Made by a program: the position numbers and the translations under genes | Notes under the pieces: generated by a model | Databases searched by the model: none | The model's input: the letters and a program-made list of their open reading frames with translations, nothing else | Told to the model about the DNA's origin: nothing | Shown: positions 1 to 6,198 of the stretch, one piece after another | Numbering within the stretch: the first letter of the stretch is position 1 | How the letters are laid out: the number at the start of each line of letters is the position of its first letter | DNA from: Bacillota bacterium | Lineage (GTDB): Bacteria > Bacillota > Clostridia > Lachnospirales > Lachnospiraceae | Length of the DNA: 6,734 bases | NCBI GenBank assembly: GCA_023387655.1 | Contig: JAEWHR010000082.1 | Coordinates: 1 to 6,734, forward strand | Direction: 5' to 3'

Positions 1-189
1 CTTATTATTGCGAAGTTATCCGGATGCAATATCTCAAAGGCATATTTAGTAACTGATATTACTGTCTTATTATTGTCATTAACGTATATACCGGTACAAA
101 AGATCTTTTACTCTTTGATCACAGTAATATTATCGTCTTTTATTATTGGACGTATTCACAAAGAAAAGAAAGAAGTTGCTACTTGTTAA
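1..189 (+). CDS. YitT-like integral membrane protein, C-terminal end (5' truncated)
   Basis: Frame 1 is open from the window edge to TAA at 187-189 and gives 62 residues. It starts with a short polar stretch (KLSGCNISKAYLVTD), continues with about 35 hydrophobic residues forming one or two membrane segments (TVLLLSLTYIPVQKIFYSLI and on), and ends in a charged tail (GRIHKEKKEVATC). The order matches the end of the YitT/DUF161 membrane domain as I recall it: G-x-SIGKA, then D, a hydrophobic helix, an 'alYSLI' segment, 'SS' and 'D/GRI'. The cytoplasmic DUF2179 domain that often follows in YitT proteins is absent, so this would be the short form. Function in this family is poorly defined. The gene points toward the arabinan genes and a hairpin follows its stop, so it is probably not functionally linked to them. 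A YczE-type relative is the main alternative. Confidence 0.6.
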   Translation, partial: LIIAKLSGCNISKAYLVTDITVLLLSLTYIPVQKIFYSLITVILSSFIIGRIHKEKKEVATC

Positions 190-190
190 G

Positions 191-217
191 GGCGGGTGAA
201 AATTCACCCGCCACTTT
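191..217. terminator. Hairpin terminator between convergent genes
   Basis: GGCGGGTGAA at 191-200 and TTCACCCGCC at 203-212 are perfect reverse complements, so a GC-rich hairpin forms two bases after the stop of the YitT-like gene. On the + strand it is followed by ACTTTATTTCG, a broken T-tract. On the - strand the sequence after the hairpin is not T-rich. It most likely ends the left gene and may also stop - strand transcripts from the GH51 gene, which ends at 250. Confidence 0.75.
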
Positions 218-249
218 ATTTCGTTACAATTAAGCTTTACTGTGTCAAA

Positions 250-2415
250 TTACTTTGTTGGAATACGAAGAATAGACACACAATATTTTGGTATTTCATA
301 AGTAAAATCCTTTGAAGCGATTACTGACACTTCCTTTGGTGTTATTAATGTTGGGTTTACCACGGTGTTCATATCGGATAAGGACTCCGAGGATAGTGTG
401 GTAATGATAGCATTGGTATCCTTTAATTCTGGTATACGAATGGTTATATCGATTGGTTTGTCTGATACATTTACAAACTTAAGGATAATATCATTATTTT
501 CATCTAAGCCACACACCTGATAAAGTGACTTGGCCACAGCAATCTCATTTACTTTACTAGTCGACTCATTTTGTAAACTTTGTTTACTTGTCAGAGACGA
601 AGGAATGACTTGTTTTGCTACATTGGTAGAGAAGAGTTGCTGTACATAATAGTTCACTGATTTCCATACAACACCACTCTTAAACCAGATGAGATCGGGA
701 TTCCATTGATAAGAAATACTATTGCCAAACAAGGGTGCATAGGACGCTAGTTTTACAATATCACCGTTTCGTTCAATTCCAGTCATAAATGCTGCTTCAG
801 CTAAAGCTGCCTCTAAGTTATTTGACTTAGCTGCATATTCTCCCAGAAATACTGGTACGCTATTTCGGTCATAAGAATCATAGCGATTGATATTACTTAA
901 AAACCAAGAAGGTGGCATGTAATAATGTTCATCTACTAAGCCAGCATATTCAGTCCCAAATAACTTGATTTTCTTCCAGGCATAATTATCGGTTGAAGCT
1001 GGACCATTTGCTACAATTAATTGAATGTCTTTATATAGTTCCGGTTTCTCTAGAGCAGCTTTTTCAAATGCTTTTACAAACTGTTCATAACGTTCAAAAT
1101 ATACTGTTCCCCATTGTTCATTACCAATACCGATAAACTTAAGTTTAAATGGATCCTTGTGTCCCATGGCAATTCGAATTGCTCCCCAAGTAGTAGTTTC
1201 ATCCCCTTTGCAAAACTCAACCAAATCAATAGCGTCTTGTATGTACTGATAAAACTCTTCACTATCCACCGGTAAGGCATCTGCTGGAGTTCCAACTTTT
1301 TTTGTACCTTGAATAAGGCAGGAGAGTCCAGCATTTACGATAGGTATGGGTTCACTGCCAAGGTCTTCACATAGAAGAAAATATTCATAGAAGCCAAGGC
1401 CATATGTCATATAATAAGGGTGATTGGATGCTGAGTTTTGATCACCCCATAGGTTTTCGGATAGAGGTCTGGTTGCAACATCACCATACGTTACGGTACC
1501 GTTTATCTCAAATGGCAGTCCATTTCCTATAGAGTCTTTCCAACTATAGGAATTTTCTAAAGTCTCACCTTCAACCACACAACCACCTGGAAAACGTAGG
1601 AAAGTAGGGGAGAGCTCCTCTAAGGCCAAGGCTAAGTCTTTTCGAAGTCCATTTGGTCTTCCTTTGTAAGTATCTTGAGGAAATAAGGATATCATATCAG
1701 TATCAACACTTCCTTTACCAAATACGATATATAACCCAACTCCCAAAGTAGAAGAAGCACTTTTTGAAGCAGTTAAAGTTACTTCGTATTTATGAAACTC
1801 ATCAGTGATTTCAGGAATTGTTGCACTTGCATAGATGTAACCAGATTCATCTTTTAAAAGTATATGTACGGAGGAGATACCCTCTTTGGAGCGAAAGTAT
1901 CCACTAAACTTGTAGGTGGCTCCTTCTGTGATTGTCATACCATCTAAAAATCCAGAGTTATTGATTTGCAATTCTGAGCTTGTTGTATTTCTAATATTTA
2001 GGTAATGAGGATTATTCTGATTTATGTAAGAGTGATCTAGATTACCGTCTATTACGTTGCAGTCCAAACCCTCATCAACGCTCCAACCATGAAGATTTTG
2101 TCCTTTTGCCATGGAACCGAATTCGAAAGAACGGTTTTTCACCATTTCTGCATAAAGTCCTCCATCAACTGCAAAATTAATATCCTCTAAAAATAATCCA
2201 TACAATAGATTGCTAATTTCATAACCATTCTTAGAATCAATCGTTAAGAGATAATCAGTGGAAAAATCTTGCGACTGTATTGGTTTAATGGTTATACTTG
2301 GTGTTGGACGCTCGGTGACAATTACCTCACTTGTATGGTCTGTTTTCTTACAAGCAAAGAAAGCTGGAACAGTAAGAATAAGAGCAAGGAAACCAAGCAG
2401 TGATTTCTTATTCAT
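250..2415 (-). CDS. Lipoprotein alpha-L-arabinofuranosidase, GH51 (long type with CBM4/9-like domain)
   Basis: This 721-aa enzyme should remove terminal alpha-L-arabinofuranosyl residues from arabinan or arabinoxylan at the cell surface. Residues 1-22 are a lipoprotein signal: basic start, hydrophobic core, then AFFAC with Cys22 as the lipidation site (Phe at -3 is unusual). A short Thr/Pro linker follows. The catalytic part starts near residue 65 (LLYGLFLEDINFAVDGGLYAE). Residues about 105-245 resemble the CBM4/9 module (GWS..., TYKFSGYFR) found in plant-type GH51 enzymes. FLRFPGGCVVEG (272-283) is a GH51 signature. The acid/base should be Glu433 in IGIGNEQWG and the nucleophile Glu526 in VFLGEYA; DEHYYMPPSWF (495-505) lies between them. 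Residues about 590-721 form the C-terminal beta domain. The ATG start is supported by AGGAGGT at 2421-2427, five bases upstream. All catalytic landmarks are present, so it looks intact. Precise substrate preference is inferred from the neighbouring arabinanase. Confidence 0.93.
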   Translation of the reverse strand: MNKKSLLGFLALILTVPAFFACKKTDHTSEVIVTERPTPSITIKPIQSQDFSTDYLLTIDSKNGYEISNLLYGLFLEDINFAVDGGLYAEMVKNRSFEFGSMAKGQNLHGWSVDEGLDCNVIDGNLDHSYINQNNPHYLNIRNTTSSELQINNSGFLDGMTITEGATYKFSGYFRSKEGISSVHILLKDESGYIYASATIPEITDEFHKYEVTLTASKSASSTLGVGLYIVFGKGSVDTDMISLFPQDTYKGRPNGLRKDLALALEELSPTFLRFPGGCVVEGETLENSYSWKDSIGNGLPFEINGTVTYGDVATRPLSENLWGDQNSASNHPYYMTYGLGFYEYFLLCEDLGSEPIPIVNAGLSCLIQGTKKVGTPADALPVDSEEFYQYIQDAIDLVEFCKGDETTTWGAIRIAMGHKDPFKLKFIGIGNEQWGTVYFERYEQFVKAFEKAALEKPELYKDIQLIVANGPASTDNYAWKKIKLFGTEYAGLVDEHYYMPPSWFLSNINRYDSYDRNSVPVFLGEYAAKSNNLEAALAEAAFMTGIERNGDIVKLASYAPLFGNSISYQWNPDLIWFKSGVVWKSVNYYVQQLFSTNVAKQVIPSSLTSKQSLQNESTSKVNEIAVAKSLYQVCGLDENNDIILKFVNVSDKPIDITIRIPELKDTNAIITTLSSESLSDMNTVVNPTLITPKEVSVIASKDFTYEIPKYCVSILRIPTK

Positions 2416-2442
2416 GGGGTACCTCCTATATTTGCGACGAAT

Positions 2443-2465
2443 ATATTCATTAAATTATTGAATAT
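2443..2465. promoter_or_regulatory. 23-bp near-palindrome, candidate operator of the lipoprotein GH51 gene
   Basis: ATATTCA at 2443-2449 and TGAATAT at 2459-2465 are exact reverse complements. Of the nine bases between them, only the pair 2450/2458 fails to match around the centre at 2454. The site lies between the start codon and the -10 element of the - strand promoter and touches that -10 (2464-2469), a position suited to repression. It is very AT-rich, so chance is a real possibility. The likely binder, by neighbourhood, is the ArsR-type regulator encoded at 4937-5878. Confidence 0.4.
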
Positions 2466-2492
2466 TTTATAATGTACTGAAATAAAATGCAA
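2464..2492 (-). promoter_or_regulatory. Sigma-A-like promoter for the lipoprotein GH51 gene
   Basis: Read on the - strand, TTGCAT (2492-2487) is separated by 17 bases from TAAAAT (2469-2464). Four of six -35 bases and five of six -10 bases agree with consensus and the spacing is optimal. The predicted start of transcription near 2457 would give a leader of about 40 bases carrying the AGGAGGT ribosome site. Its -35 box lies only 8 bp from the -35 box of the divergent + strand promoter. Confidence 0.5.
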
Positions 2493-2500
2493 TGGATATA

Positions 2501-2528
2501 TTGACTATTATTATGAAAAAGGTATAAT
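2501..2528 (+). promoter_or_regulatory. Near-consensus sigma-A promoter firing toward the GH43 gene
   Basis: TTGACT (2501-2506) is followed after 16 bases by a perfect TATAAT (2523-2528). This is the best promoter match in the window. Transcription would start near 2535, about 390 bases upstream of the GH43 start codon, so the message would carry a long leader containing the small ORF at 2596-2721 and the repeats at 2844-2899. A weaker second candidate, TTGTTT (2712-2717), 16 bases, TATAAC (2734-2739), lies nearer the GH43 gene. Confidence 0.6.
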
Positions 2529-2595
2529 GTGCCTATAAGAAATGGAGAAAAACTATACAAAACGCAGAGAAATTCAAGTGTATAGGAGTGCGAAA

Positions 2596-2721
2596 ATGCG
2601 CGGAAGTAAAGGGGTTTCGGGGAAGAATGAGGGGATAAGGAAACTTGTGTTTTATCTATTGTATCTACTTGTATGCTTTGCTTACTGTATATTGCTGTTT
2701 TTTGTTATCCTTTGTTTTTAG
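2596..2721 (+). CDS. Possible 41-aa single-pass membrane peptide
   Basis: I do not recognise this peptide. The reading frame starts at ATG 2596 and stops at TAG 2719-2721. The start is preceded by AGGAG at 2584-2588 with a 7-base spacer, and by the strong promoter at 2501-2528. The first 16 residues are polar and basic (MRGSKGVSGKNEGIRK), and residues 17-41 are almost wholly hydrophobic (LVFYLLYLLVCFAYCILLFF and on), giving one membrane helix with the positive side inside. An in-frame ATG at 2542 would extend it to 59 aa with a more basic N-terminus, but it lacks a ribosome site and would lie about 7 bases from the predicted transcript start. Possible roles are a small membrane protein, a type I toxin-like peptide, or a relic of the N-terminal helix of a larger membrane protein such as a VanZ-like one. 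The reading could also be accidental. Confidence 0.35.
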   Translation: MRGSKGVSGKNEGIRKLVFYLLYLLVCFAYCILLFFVILCF

Positions 2722-2748
2722 TACAGTATTTGTTATAACATTCATTCA

Positions 2749-2758
2749 AATACGTATT
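2749..2758. promoter_or_regulatory. AATACGTATT palindrome, possible sugar-regulator site
   Basis: A perfect 10-bp palindrome with a TACGTA core lies about 170 bases upstream of the GH43 start. The AraR operator of Bacillus subtilis is ATTTGTACGTACAAAT, which shares the TACGTA core, but the outer bases here fit poorly. No regulator of that type is encoded in the window. Treat it as a weak candidate. Confidence 0.2.
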
Positions 2759-2843
2759 ACTTCACTTATTATTTCAATAGTAGCTACACTTTATCATATT
2801 TATTGTTAGAAAAAAGTAGGAAGGTTATTTTTATATGCGTGGC

Positions 2844-2899
2844 GTACTTAAATAAGTGCAAATACTTAAATAAGCGTAACATACTTAAATAAGCGTAAC
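2844..2899 (+). repeat. Three tandem copies of an 18/19-bp unit just upstream of the GH43 ribosome site
   Basis: Copies lie at 2844-2861 (18 bp, diverged), 2862-2880 and 2881-2899 (19 bp, identical to each other). Each contains CTTAAATAAG, itself a short inverted repeat CTTA-AA-TAAG, and copies 2 and 3 end in GCGTAAC. The array ends 11 bp before AGGAGG (2911-2916). It is bracketed by ATGCGT (2835-2840) and ACGCAT (2902-2907), which are reverse complements and could close an RNA stem around the repeats. GCGTA-ACA-TACGC at 2893-2905 is a competing small hairpin. The array could be regulator sites, a leader structure acting on translation, or replication slippage. The AAGCG cores resemble half of a CcpA cre site, but the second half does not fit. 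Confidence 0.75.
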
Positions 2900-2925
2900 A
2901 TACGCATGAAAGGAGGATAAAATCT

Positions 2926-4590
2926 ATGAGAAAGAAAAGTCTGTTGGTTGTTACTTGCTGTATTGCGATACTACTAACGACAGCTTGTAGAGCGCCGAAG
3001 GACCCCGTAACGGTAGATAAGCCCATCGCGACCGAAGCTGTTACACAAACAGATATAACGCAACCAACAAAAGCAGGGAATAAAGAGGAAGAAGCACAAA
3101 TCACGAAAGAGGCAGAAGAAAAGAAACGTAAAGAGGAAGAAGAACAAAGAAGAAAGGCAGAAGAACAGCAAAGGGAGGAAAATAACTTGCTTCAAACAAT
3201 GCTAGCAAGTGCACCATTAAAAGCAGTTGCAAGTATTCAACATACCTTTACGAATGCTTCTGTACACGACCCATCGATAATAAAAGTGGACGGTACCTAT
3301 TACATATTTGGTTCTCATTTGGCAGCTGCGAAATCGAATGATTTAATGAACTGGGAAATGATAGACAATGGGGTTACAAAGACGAATAAAATAATTCCTG
3401 ATGCGATGAGTGAGATGAAGGAAGCGTTTACTTGGGCAAAAACCAATACGTTCTGGGCGCCTGATGTAATCCAATTAGCGGATGGTAGATTTTATATGTA
3501 CTATTGTAATTGTGAAGGAAGTTCTCCGCTTTCTGCTCTAGGTATTGCAGTATCTGATAATATAGAAGGACCTTACAAGGACTTAGGAATAATTCTAAAG
3601 TCTGGAATGACTTTGGAACCAAGTGAGAATGGGGATAAATACGATGCTAGAGTTTATCCAAACGTCGTAGATCCTTGTGTTTTCTTTGATAAAGATGGTC
3701 GATTATGGATGATGTATGGTTCTTATTCTGGTGGTATCTATATCTTAGAGCTAAATCCTGAGACTGGTTTCCCAATAGAAAGTGGGTACGGTAAAAAACT
3801 GTTGGGTGCAAATCATCTTCGAATTGAAGGAGCATATGTCCAATATTCTAAAGAAACGGACTACTACTATATGTTTTTATCATATGGCGGATTAGCATCA
3901 GATGGTGGCTATAATATTCGTGTATGTCGCTCAAAAAATCCAGACGGTCCATATCTTGATTATGCTGGAAATGATATGATTTTATGTCGTGGTTCTAGTG
4001 GAAGTTTTTTTGATGATCGTGCAGCAGAGAAGTATGGTACCAAATTGATGGGGAATTGGAGATTTCAATCAATAGATGGAGAAGAATCAAAAAAAGACAT
4101 CGGGTATGTTTCACCTGGGCATAACTCGACAATTTATGAAGAAGAATCAGGTAAATATTTTCTTGTTTTCCATACAAGATTTGAAGGTGGTGGAGAACGC
4201 CATCAGGTACGTACACATCAAATGTTTTTAAATGAAAATGGATGGTTCGTAGTTGCTCCGTATCGATATTCAGGTGAAACGATTGGAACCTATACGAAGA
4301 ATGATGTGGTTGGTGCCTATAAAATGATAAATCACCATAATGATATCTCCAATGTGGTAAGAACATCAGAAAATATTATATTAAAAAGTGATCAAACAAT
4401 TGTTGGTGCTTACCATGGAACATGGGAACTACAAGGGGATAATACTTGTTCCTTAACGATTGATGGGGTAACTTATCAGGGAGTTTTCTTAAAGCAATGG
4501 GACGAAAATAATAAAAAAGATGTTATGACTTTTACGGTATTGTCACAAGAAGGAGTTGCTTTGTGGGGAAGTGGATACGAAGCAAAATAA
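2926..4590 (+). CDS. Lipoprotein arabinan endo-1,5-alpha-L-arabinosidase, GH43
   Basis: This 554-aa enzyme should cut alpha-1,5 linkages inside arabinan at the cell surface. Residues 1-21 are a lipoprotein signal ending in LLTTAC with Cys21 lipidated. Residues 22-52 are a Thr/Pro-rich spacer and 53-86 a stretch made almost only of Glu, Lys, Arg and Gln, probably a rigid helix. The five-bladed propeller begins near 108. Its three catalytic acids are recognisable: Asp115 in VHDPSI (base), Asp249 in NVVDPC (pKa modulator) and Glu301 in RIEGAY (acid). His399 in SPGHNS matches the histidine near the metal site of Bacillus Abn2-type arabinanases. Residues about 455-554 (GAYKMINH... GTWELQGD... ALWGSGYE) form the small C-terminal beta domain of two-domain arabinanases such as Abn2/YxiA. 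AGGAGG at 2911-2916 with a 9-base spacer sets the start. A GH43 exo-enzyme is less likely given that C-terminal domain. Confidence 0.92.
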   Translation: MRKKSLLVVTCCIAILLTTACRAPKDPVTVDKPIATEAVTQTDITQPTKAGNKEEEAQITKEAEEKKRKEEEEQRRKAEEQQREENNLLQTMLASAPLKAVASIQHTFTNASVHDPSIIKVDGTYYIFGSHLAAAKSNDLMNWEMIDNGVTKTNKIIPDAMSEMKEAFTWAKTNTFWAPDVIQLADGRFYMYYCNCEGSSPLSALGIAVSDNIEGPYKDLGIILKSGMTLEPSENGDKYDARVYPNVVDPCVFFDKDGRLWMMYGSYSGGIYILELNPETGFPIESGYGKKLLGANHLRIEGAYVQYSKETDYYYMFLSYGGLASDGGYNIRVCRSKNPDGPYLDYAGNDMILCRGSSGSFFDDRAAEKYGTKLMGNWRFQSIDGEESKKDIGYVSPGHNSTIYEEESGKYFLVFHTRFEGGGERHQVRTHQMFLNENGWFVVAPYRYSGETIGTYTKNDVVGAYKMINHHNDISNVVRTSENIILKSDQTIVGAYHGTWELQGDNTCSLTIDGVTYQGVFLKQWDENNKKDVMTFTVLSQEGVALWGSGYEAK

Positions 4591-4754
4591 ATATAATTCG
4601 ATCATGATATAAAGAGAAGGATACCGAAATCAAAAAGCGTAAGATGCAAATTAATGAGTATAAATATTCATTGTAGATTTTATAAGTACTGAAGACACCA
4701 TTAATCAACAGACAGTAAAAAAATAAGAATCCTTGAAGAATTAAAAAATAAAAA
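4591..4754. other. Intergenic 3' region after the GH43 gene, no gene seen
   Basis: I find no supported reading frame here. An AT-rich inverted repeat, AATGA..TCATT at 4653-4672, could form a weak hairpin in the 3' untranslated message. At 4728-4740 AATCCTTGAAGAA nearly repeats AATCCTCGAAGAA (4757-4769), the left arm of the terminator that follows. Confidence 0.5.
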
Positions 4755-4802
4755 AAAATCCTCGAAGAAGTATAAAAACAAGTACTTCAACGGGGATTTT
4801 TT
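4755..4802. terminator. Strong bidirectional terminator between GH43 and the regulator
   Basis: The arms at 4755-4772 and 4783-4800 pair over 18 positions with one G-T wobble and a two-base internal mismatch, around a 10-base loop. On the + strand the stem runs into six T (4797-4802), which should end the GH43 message. On the - strand the stem is followed by the complement of the A-rich run 4741-4754, a long T-rich tract, so it should also end the regulator message coming from the right, about 135 bases after that gene's stop. Confidence 0.88.
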
Positions 4803-4936
4803 ATGCCTGTATAAATTCATTTCATCAATCAATTATTTCGTGTAGATGGTTAAAATCACGTCTTAATAGTGTACTTTATCTTGATAACTTACAAACATGG
4901 CTATAAATTAAAATTTTCACAAAGAATCATATAACT
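4803..4936. other. 3' untranslated stretch of the regulator gene, no gene seen
   Basis: This AT-rich stretch lies between the terminator and the stop codon of the - strand regulator gene. I see no reading frame with a ribosome site and no convincing second terminator. AGAATC (4923-4928) and GATTCT (4941-4946) are inverted copies across the stop codon, but the stem is only 6 bp with a 12-base loop. Confidence 0.45.
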
Positions 4937-5878
4937 TTAAGATTCTCTATTCGTTTGCTCATTATTTTCATTATAAAAAGTCTTTACACGGATTGCTTGA
5001 TTATGATCACCAAATTCTTCTCCAAAGAGGGTAAAGCCACCACAGTTTGCAGTATCTTTTGGTACCTCGAATCGTAGAGTAATAGTACTTGTATAATCAA
5101 TAGCAAGGTCTTCAATGGTAACATCTGAAATCTGATTACTACCATCGATAAAGGTACCTTCCGAATTGATAATTAGAGTTTTAAGTAGCCCATATTGATT
5201 TAATAGCTCTGGCCACCACTGAGGAGTAACATACCCTTTTCGATCTCCATAGTCTCCAGGGCTAACCCACATACCAAGTGGTTTGCCATTAATAGAAAAG
5301 TAGATATCAGAAGGATAATCATCGTTATATTCAGGGTACTCAGAACAAATTTCAAAGGAGATTTGTAATTCAGTTAAGGTCTGCCCAGCAATAAGGTGAT
5401 TTGGAATAATATATTCTATAAAACCACTACCAAACCATAGGATTTCAGCATTAAAGCGGTCTGGAAAATTAAAATATCGTGGATCATCCAAAGCACCAAT
5501 AATGTAGTTTCCAGTGGAGATACCGCAAGTTGGTGATATTTTGTAGTTGGTATAATAGCCAACACGAATATCATCTTGATAGAATTTACGGTCTTCTTTA
5601 GCTGGCATAAGGTCAATCATCAAGCGGTCATGTATAGGTTGAATAATTTTCATATTTCCACGTTTTCCAGCCTTGGTTTTTACCTTGATTAGTCCCGCAC
5701 TTTCTAATTTACTAACATGCATTGAGATTGCACTATTGGTTAAATTCAGCGCTTCAGCCAAATCATTCATACTTAACTCGTCATCTACATTAATCATTTC
5801 CATAATTTTTAGTCTCATTGGAGTACTAAGTGCTTTAAAAACTTCTTCTGCTTCCTCTAAGGATTTAAAGTATAACAT
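4937..5878 (-). CDS. ArsR-type winged-helix regulator with a large C-terminal beta-rich domain
   Basis: This 313-aa protein probably controls the flanking arabinan genes. Residues 5-80 form an ArsR-like winged helix: EEVFKALSTPMRLKIMEMI is the typical opening, MNDLAEALNLTNSAISMHVSKLESAGLI the helix-turn-helix (37-64), and KVKTKAGKRGNMKII the wing. The ELCVCDL metal-binding motif of arsenic sensors is replaced by ELSMNDL, so metal sensing there is unlikely. Residues about 100-313 form a domain rich in strands and aromatic residues (NAEILWFGSGFIEYIIP, DIYFSINGKPLGMWVSPGDYGDR, TPQWWPELLNQYGLLKTL, CGGFTLFGEEFG). I judge it a jelly-roll-like sensory domain, possibly for an arabinose-containing sugar; that is inference. 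Typical ArsR proteins are about 100 aa, so this is a one-component fusion. The start at ATG 5878 is chosen because AGGAGGT (5887-5893) lies 8 bases upstream; a GTG at 5944 in the same frame has no such site. Confidence 0.85.
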   Translation of the reverse strand: MLYFKSLEEAEEVFKALSTPMRLKIMEMINVDDELSMNDLAEALNLTNSAISMHVSKLESAGLIKVKTKAGKRGNMKIIQPIHDRLMIDLMPAKEDRKFYQDDIRVGYYTNYKISPTCGISTGNYIIGALDDPRYFNFPDRFNAEILWFGSGFIEYIIPNHLIAGQTLTELQISFEICSEYPEYNDDYPSDIYFSINGKPLGMWVSPGDYGDRKGYVTPQWWPELLNQYGLLKTLIINSEGTFIDGSNQISDVTIEDLAIDYTSTITLRFEVPKDTANCGGFTLFGEEFGDHNQAIRVKTFYNENNEQTNRES

Positions 5879-5886
5879 AGAGGGGA

Positions 5887-5893
5887 ACCTCCT
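5887..5893 (-). promoter_or_regulatory. Ribosome binding site fixing the start of the regulator
   Basis: The - strand reads AGGAGGT, then 8 bases (TCCCCTCT), then ATG at 5878-5876. It is a full Shine-Dalgarno match and shows that the 22 residues encoded further upstream from GTG 5944 are probably untranslated leader. Confidence 0.85.
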
Positions 5894-5919
5894 GTTCTTT
5901 CGATATTTATCTATTGAAA

Positions 5920-5931
5920 ATTCATGTGAAT
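5920..5931. promoter_or_regulatory. ATTCA-N2-TGAAT inverted repeat, candidate autoregulatory site
   Basis: ATTCA (5920-5924) and TGAAT (5927-5931) are reverse complements around TG, 42 bp upstream of the regulator start codon. The half-site is the one also found in the near-palindrome at 2443-2465, with a different spacer. I could not assign a clear -35/-10 pair for the regulator gene here. Confidence 0.3.
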
Positions 5932-5964
5932 AAAGATAGTTCACACTTATTATTCATGAGAAGG

Positions 5965-6020
5965 AAACGTTTGTGTTATGCTTATTTTAGTTTATGGCGG
6001 TACGTAATCTACGATAGATT
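5965..6020. promoter_or_regulatory. Cluster of short palindromes upstream of the regulator
   Basis: Three sites lie close together: AAACGTTT at 5965-5972, of the CG-centred kind used by LacI-family proteins including CcpA; TACGTA at 6001-6006, the same core as at 2751-2756; and AATCTA-CGA-TAGATT at 6006-6020, with perfect 6-bp arms. None matches a full consensus site I know. Together they suggest a control region for the divergent pair, but each is short enough to occur by chance. Confidence 0.25.
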
Positions 6021-6198
6021 TGGTATGCAACAGGTATTAAGCTAACAATCATGTAACAAGAAAACATACAAGTAAAACATAAAGTTAAAATATTTTATTT
6101 TAGAATTTATTATAAATTTGATTTTACTAATAGTCAATATCTTAGTGTTTAGAATGAAATATATAGTAAAAATGATGAAAAATTAAGATTGATACAAC

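Noticed and set aside
1074..1334. Other-frame open stretch inside the lipoprotein GH51 gene on the same strand
   Set aside because: It overlaps the catalytic core in another frame; the GH51 frame has all family motifs.
2611..2640. G-quadruplex in the small ORF
   Set aside because: Three GGGG runs are followed only by GG, so at best a two-layer structure would form; kept only as a note on base composition.
2722..2895. Continuation of the small ORF past its TAG as a broken longer membrane protein
   Set aside because: The frame stays open but encodes a Tyr/Ser/Asn-rich, low-complexity sequence expected of AT-rich non-coding DNA, with no membrane helices or family motif.
2844..2899. Possible CRISPR array
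   Set aside because: The units are directly adjacent with no unique spacers, are only 18/19 bp and number three; no cas gene is present.
2784..3104. Open frame of 106 codons on the - strand across the GH43 promoter and signal region
   Set aside because: It is antisense to a well-supported gene, has no ribosome site, and its hydrophobic look comes from the complement of the repeat and linker DNA.
3995..4366. Open frame of 123 codons antisense to GH43
   Set aside because: It is rich in His, Leu and Ser as expected for an antisense shadow, has no ribosome site and no recognisable domain.
4923..4946. Terminator at the end of the regulator gene
   Set aside because: The 6-bp AT-rich stem has a 12-base loop that contains the stop codon, and no T-tract follows; the hairpin at 4755-4800 is far better.
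4937..5878. Arsenic or metal sensor
   Set aside because: The ArsR cysteine motif is absent (ELSMNDL instead of ELCVCDL) and no arsenic resistance gene lies nearby.
5956..6045. Short + strand frame starting MRRKRLCYAY upstream of the regulator
   Set aside because: It has 29 codons, no ribosome site, and overlaps the control region of the divergent genes.
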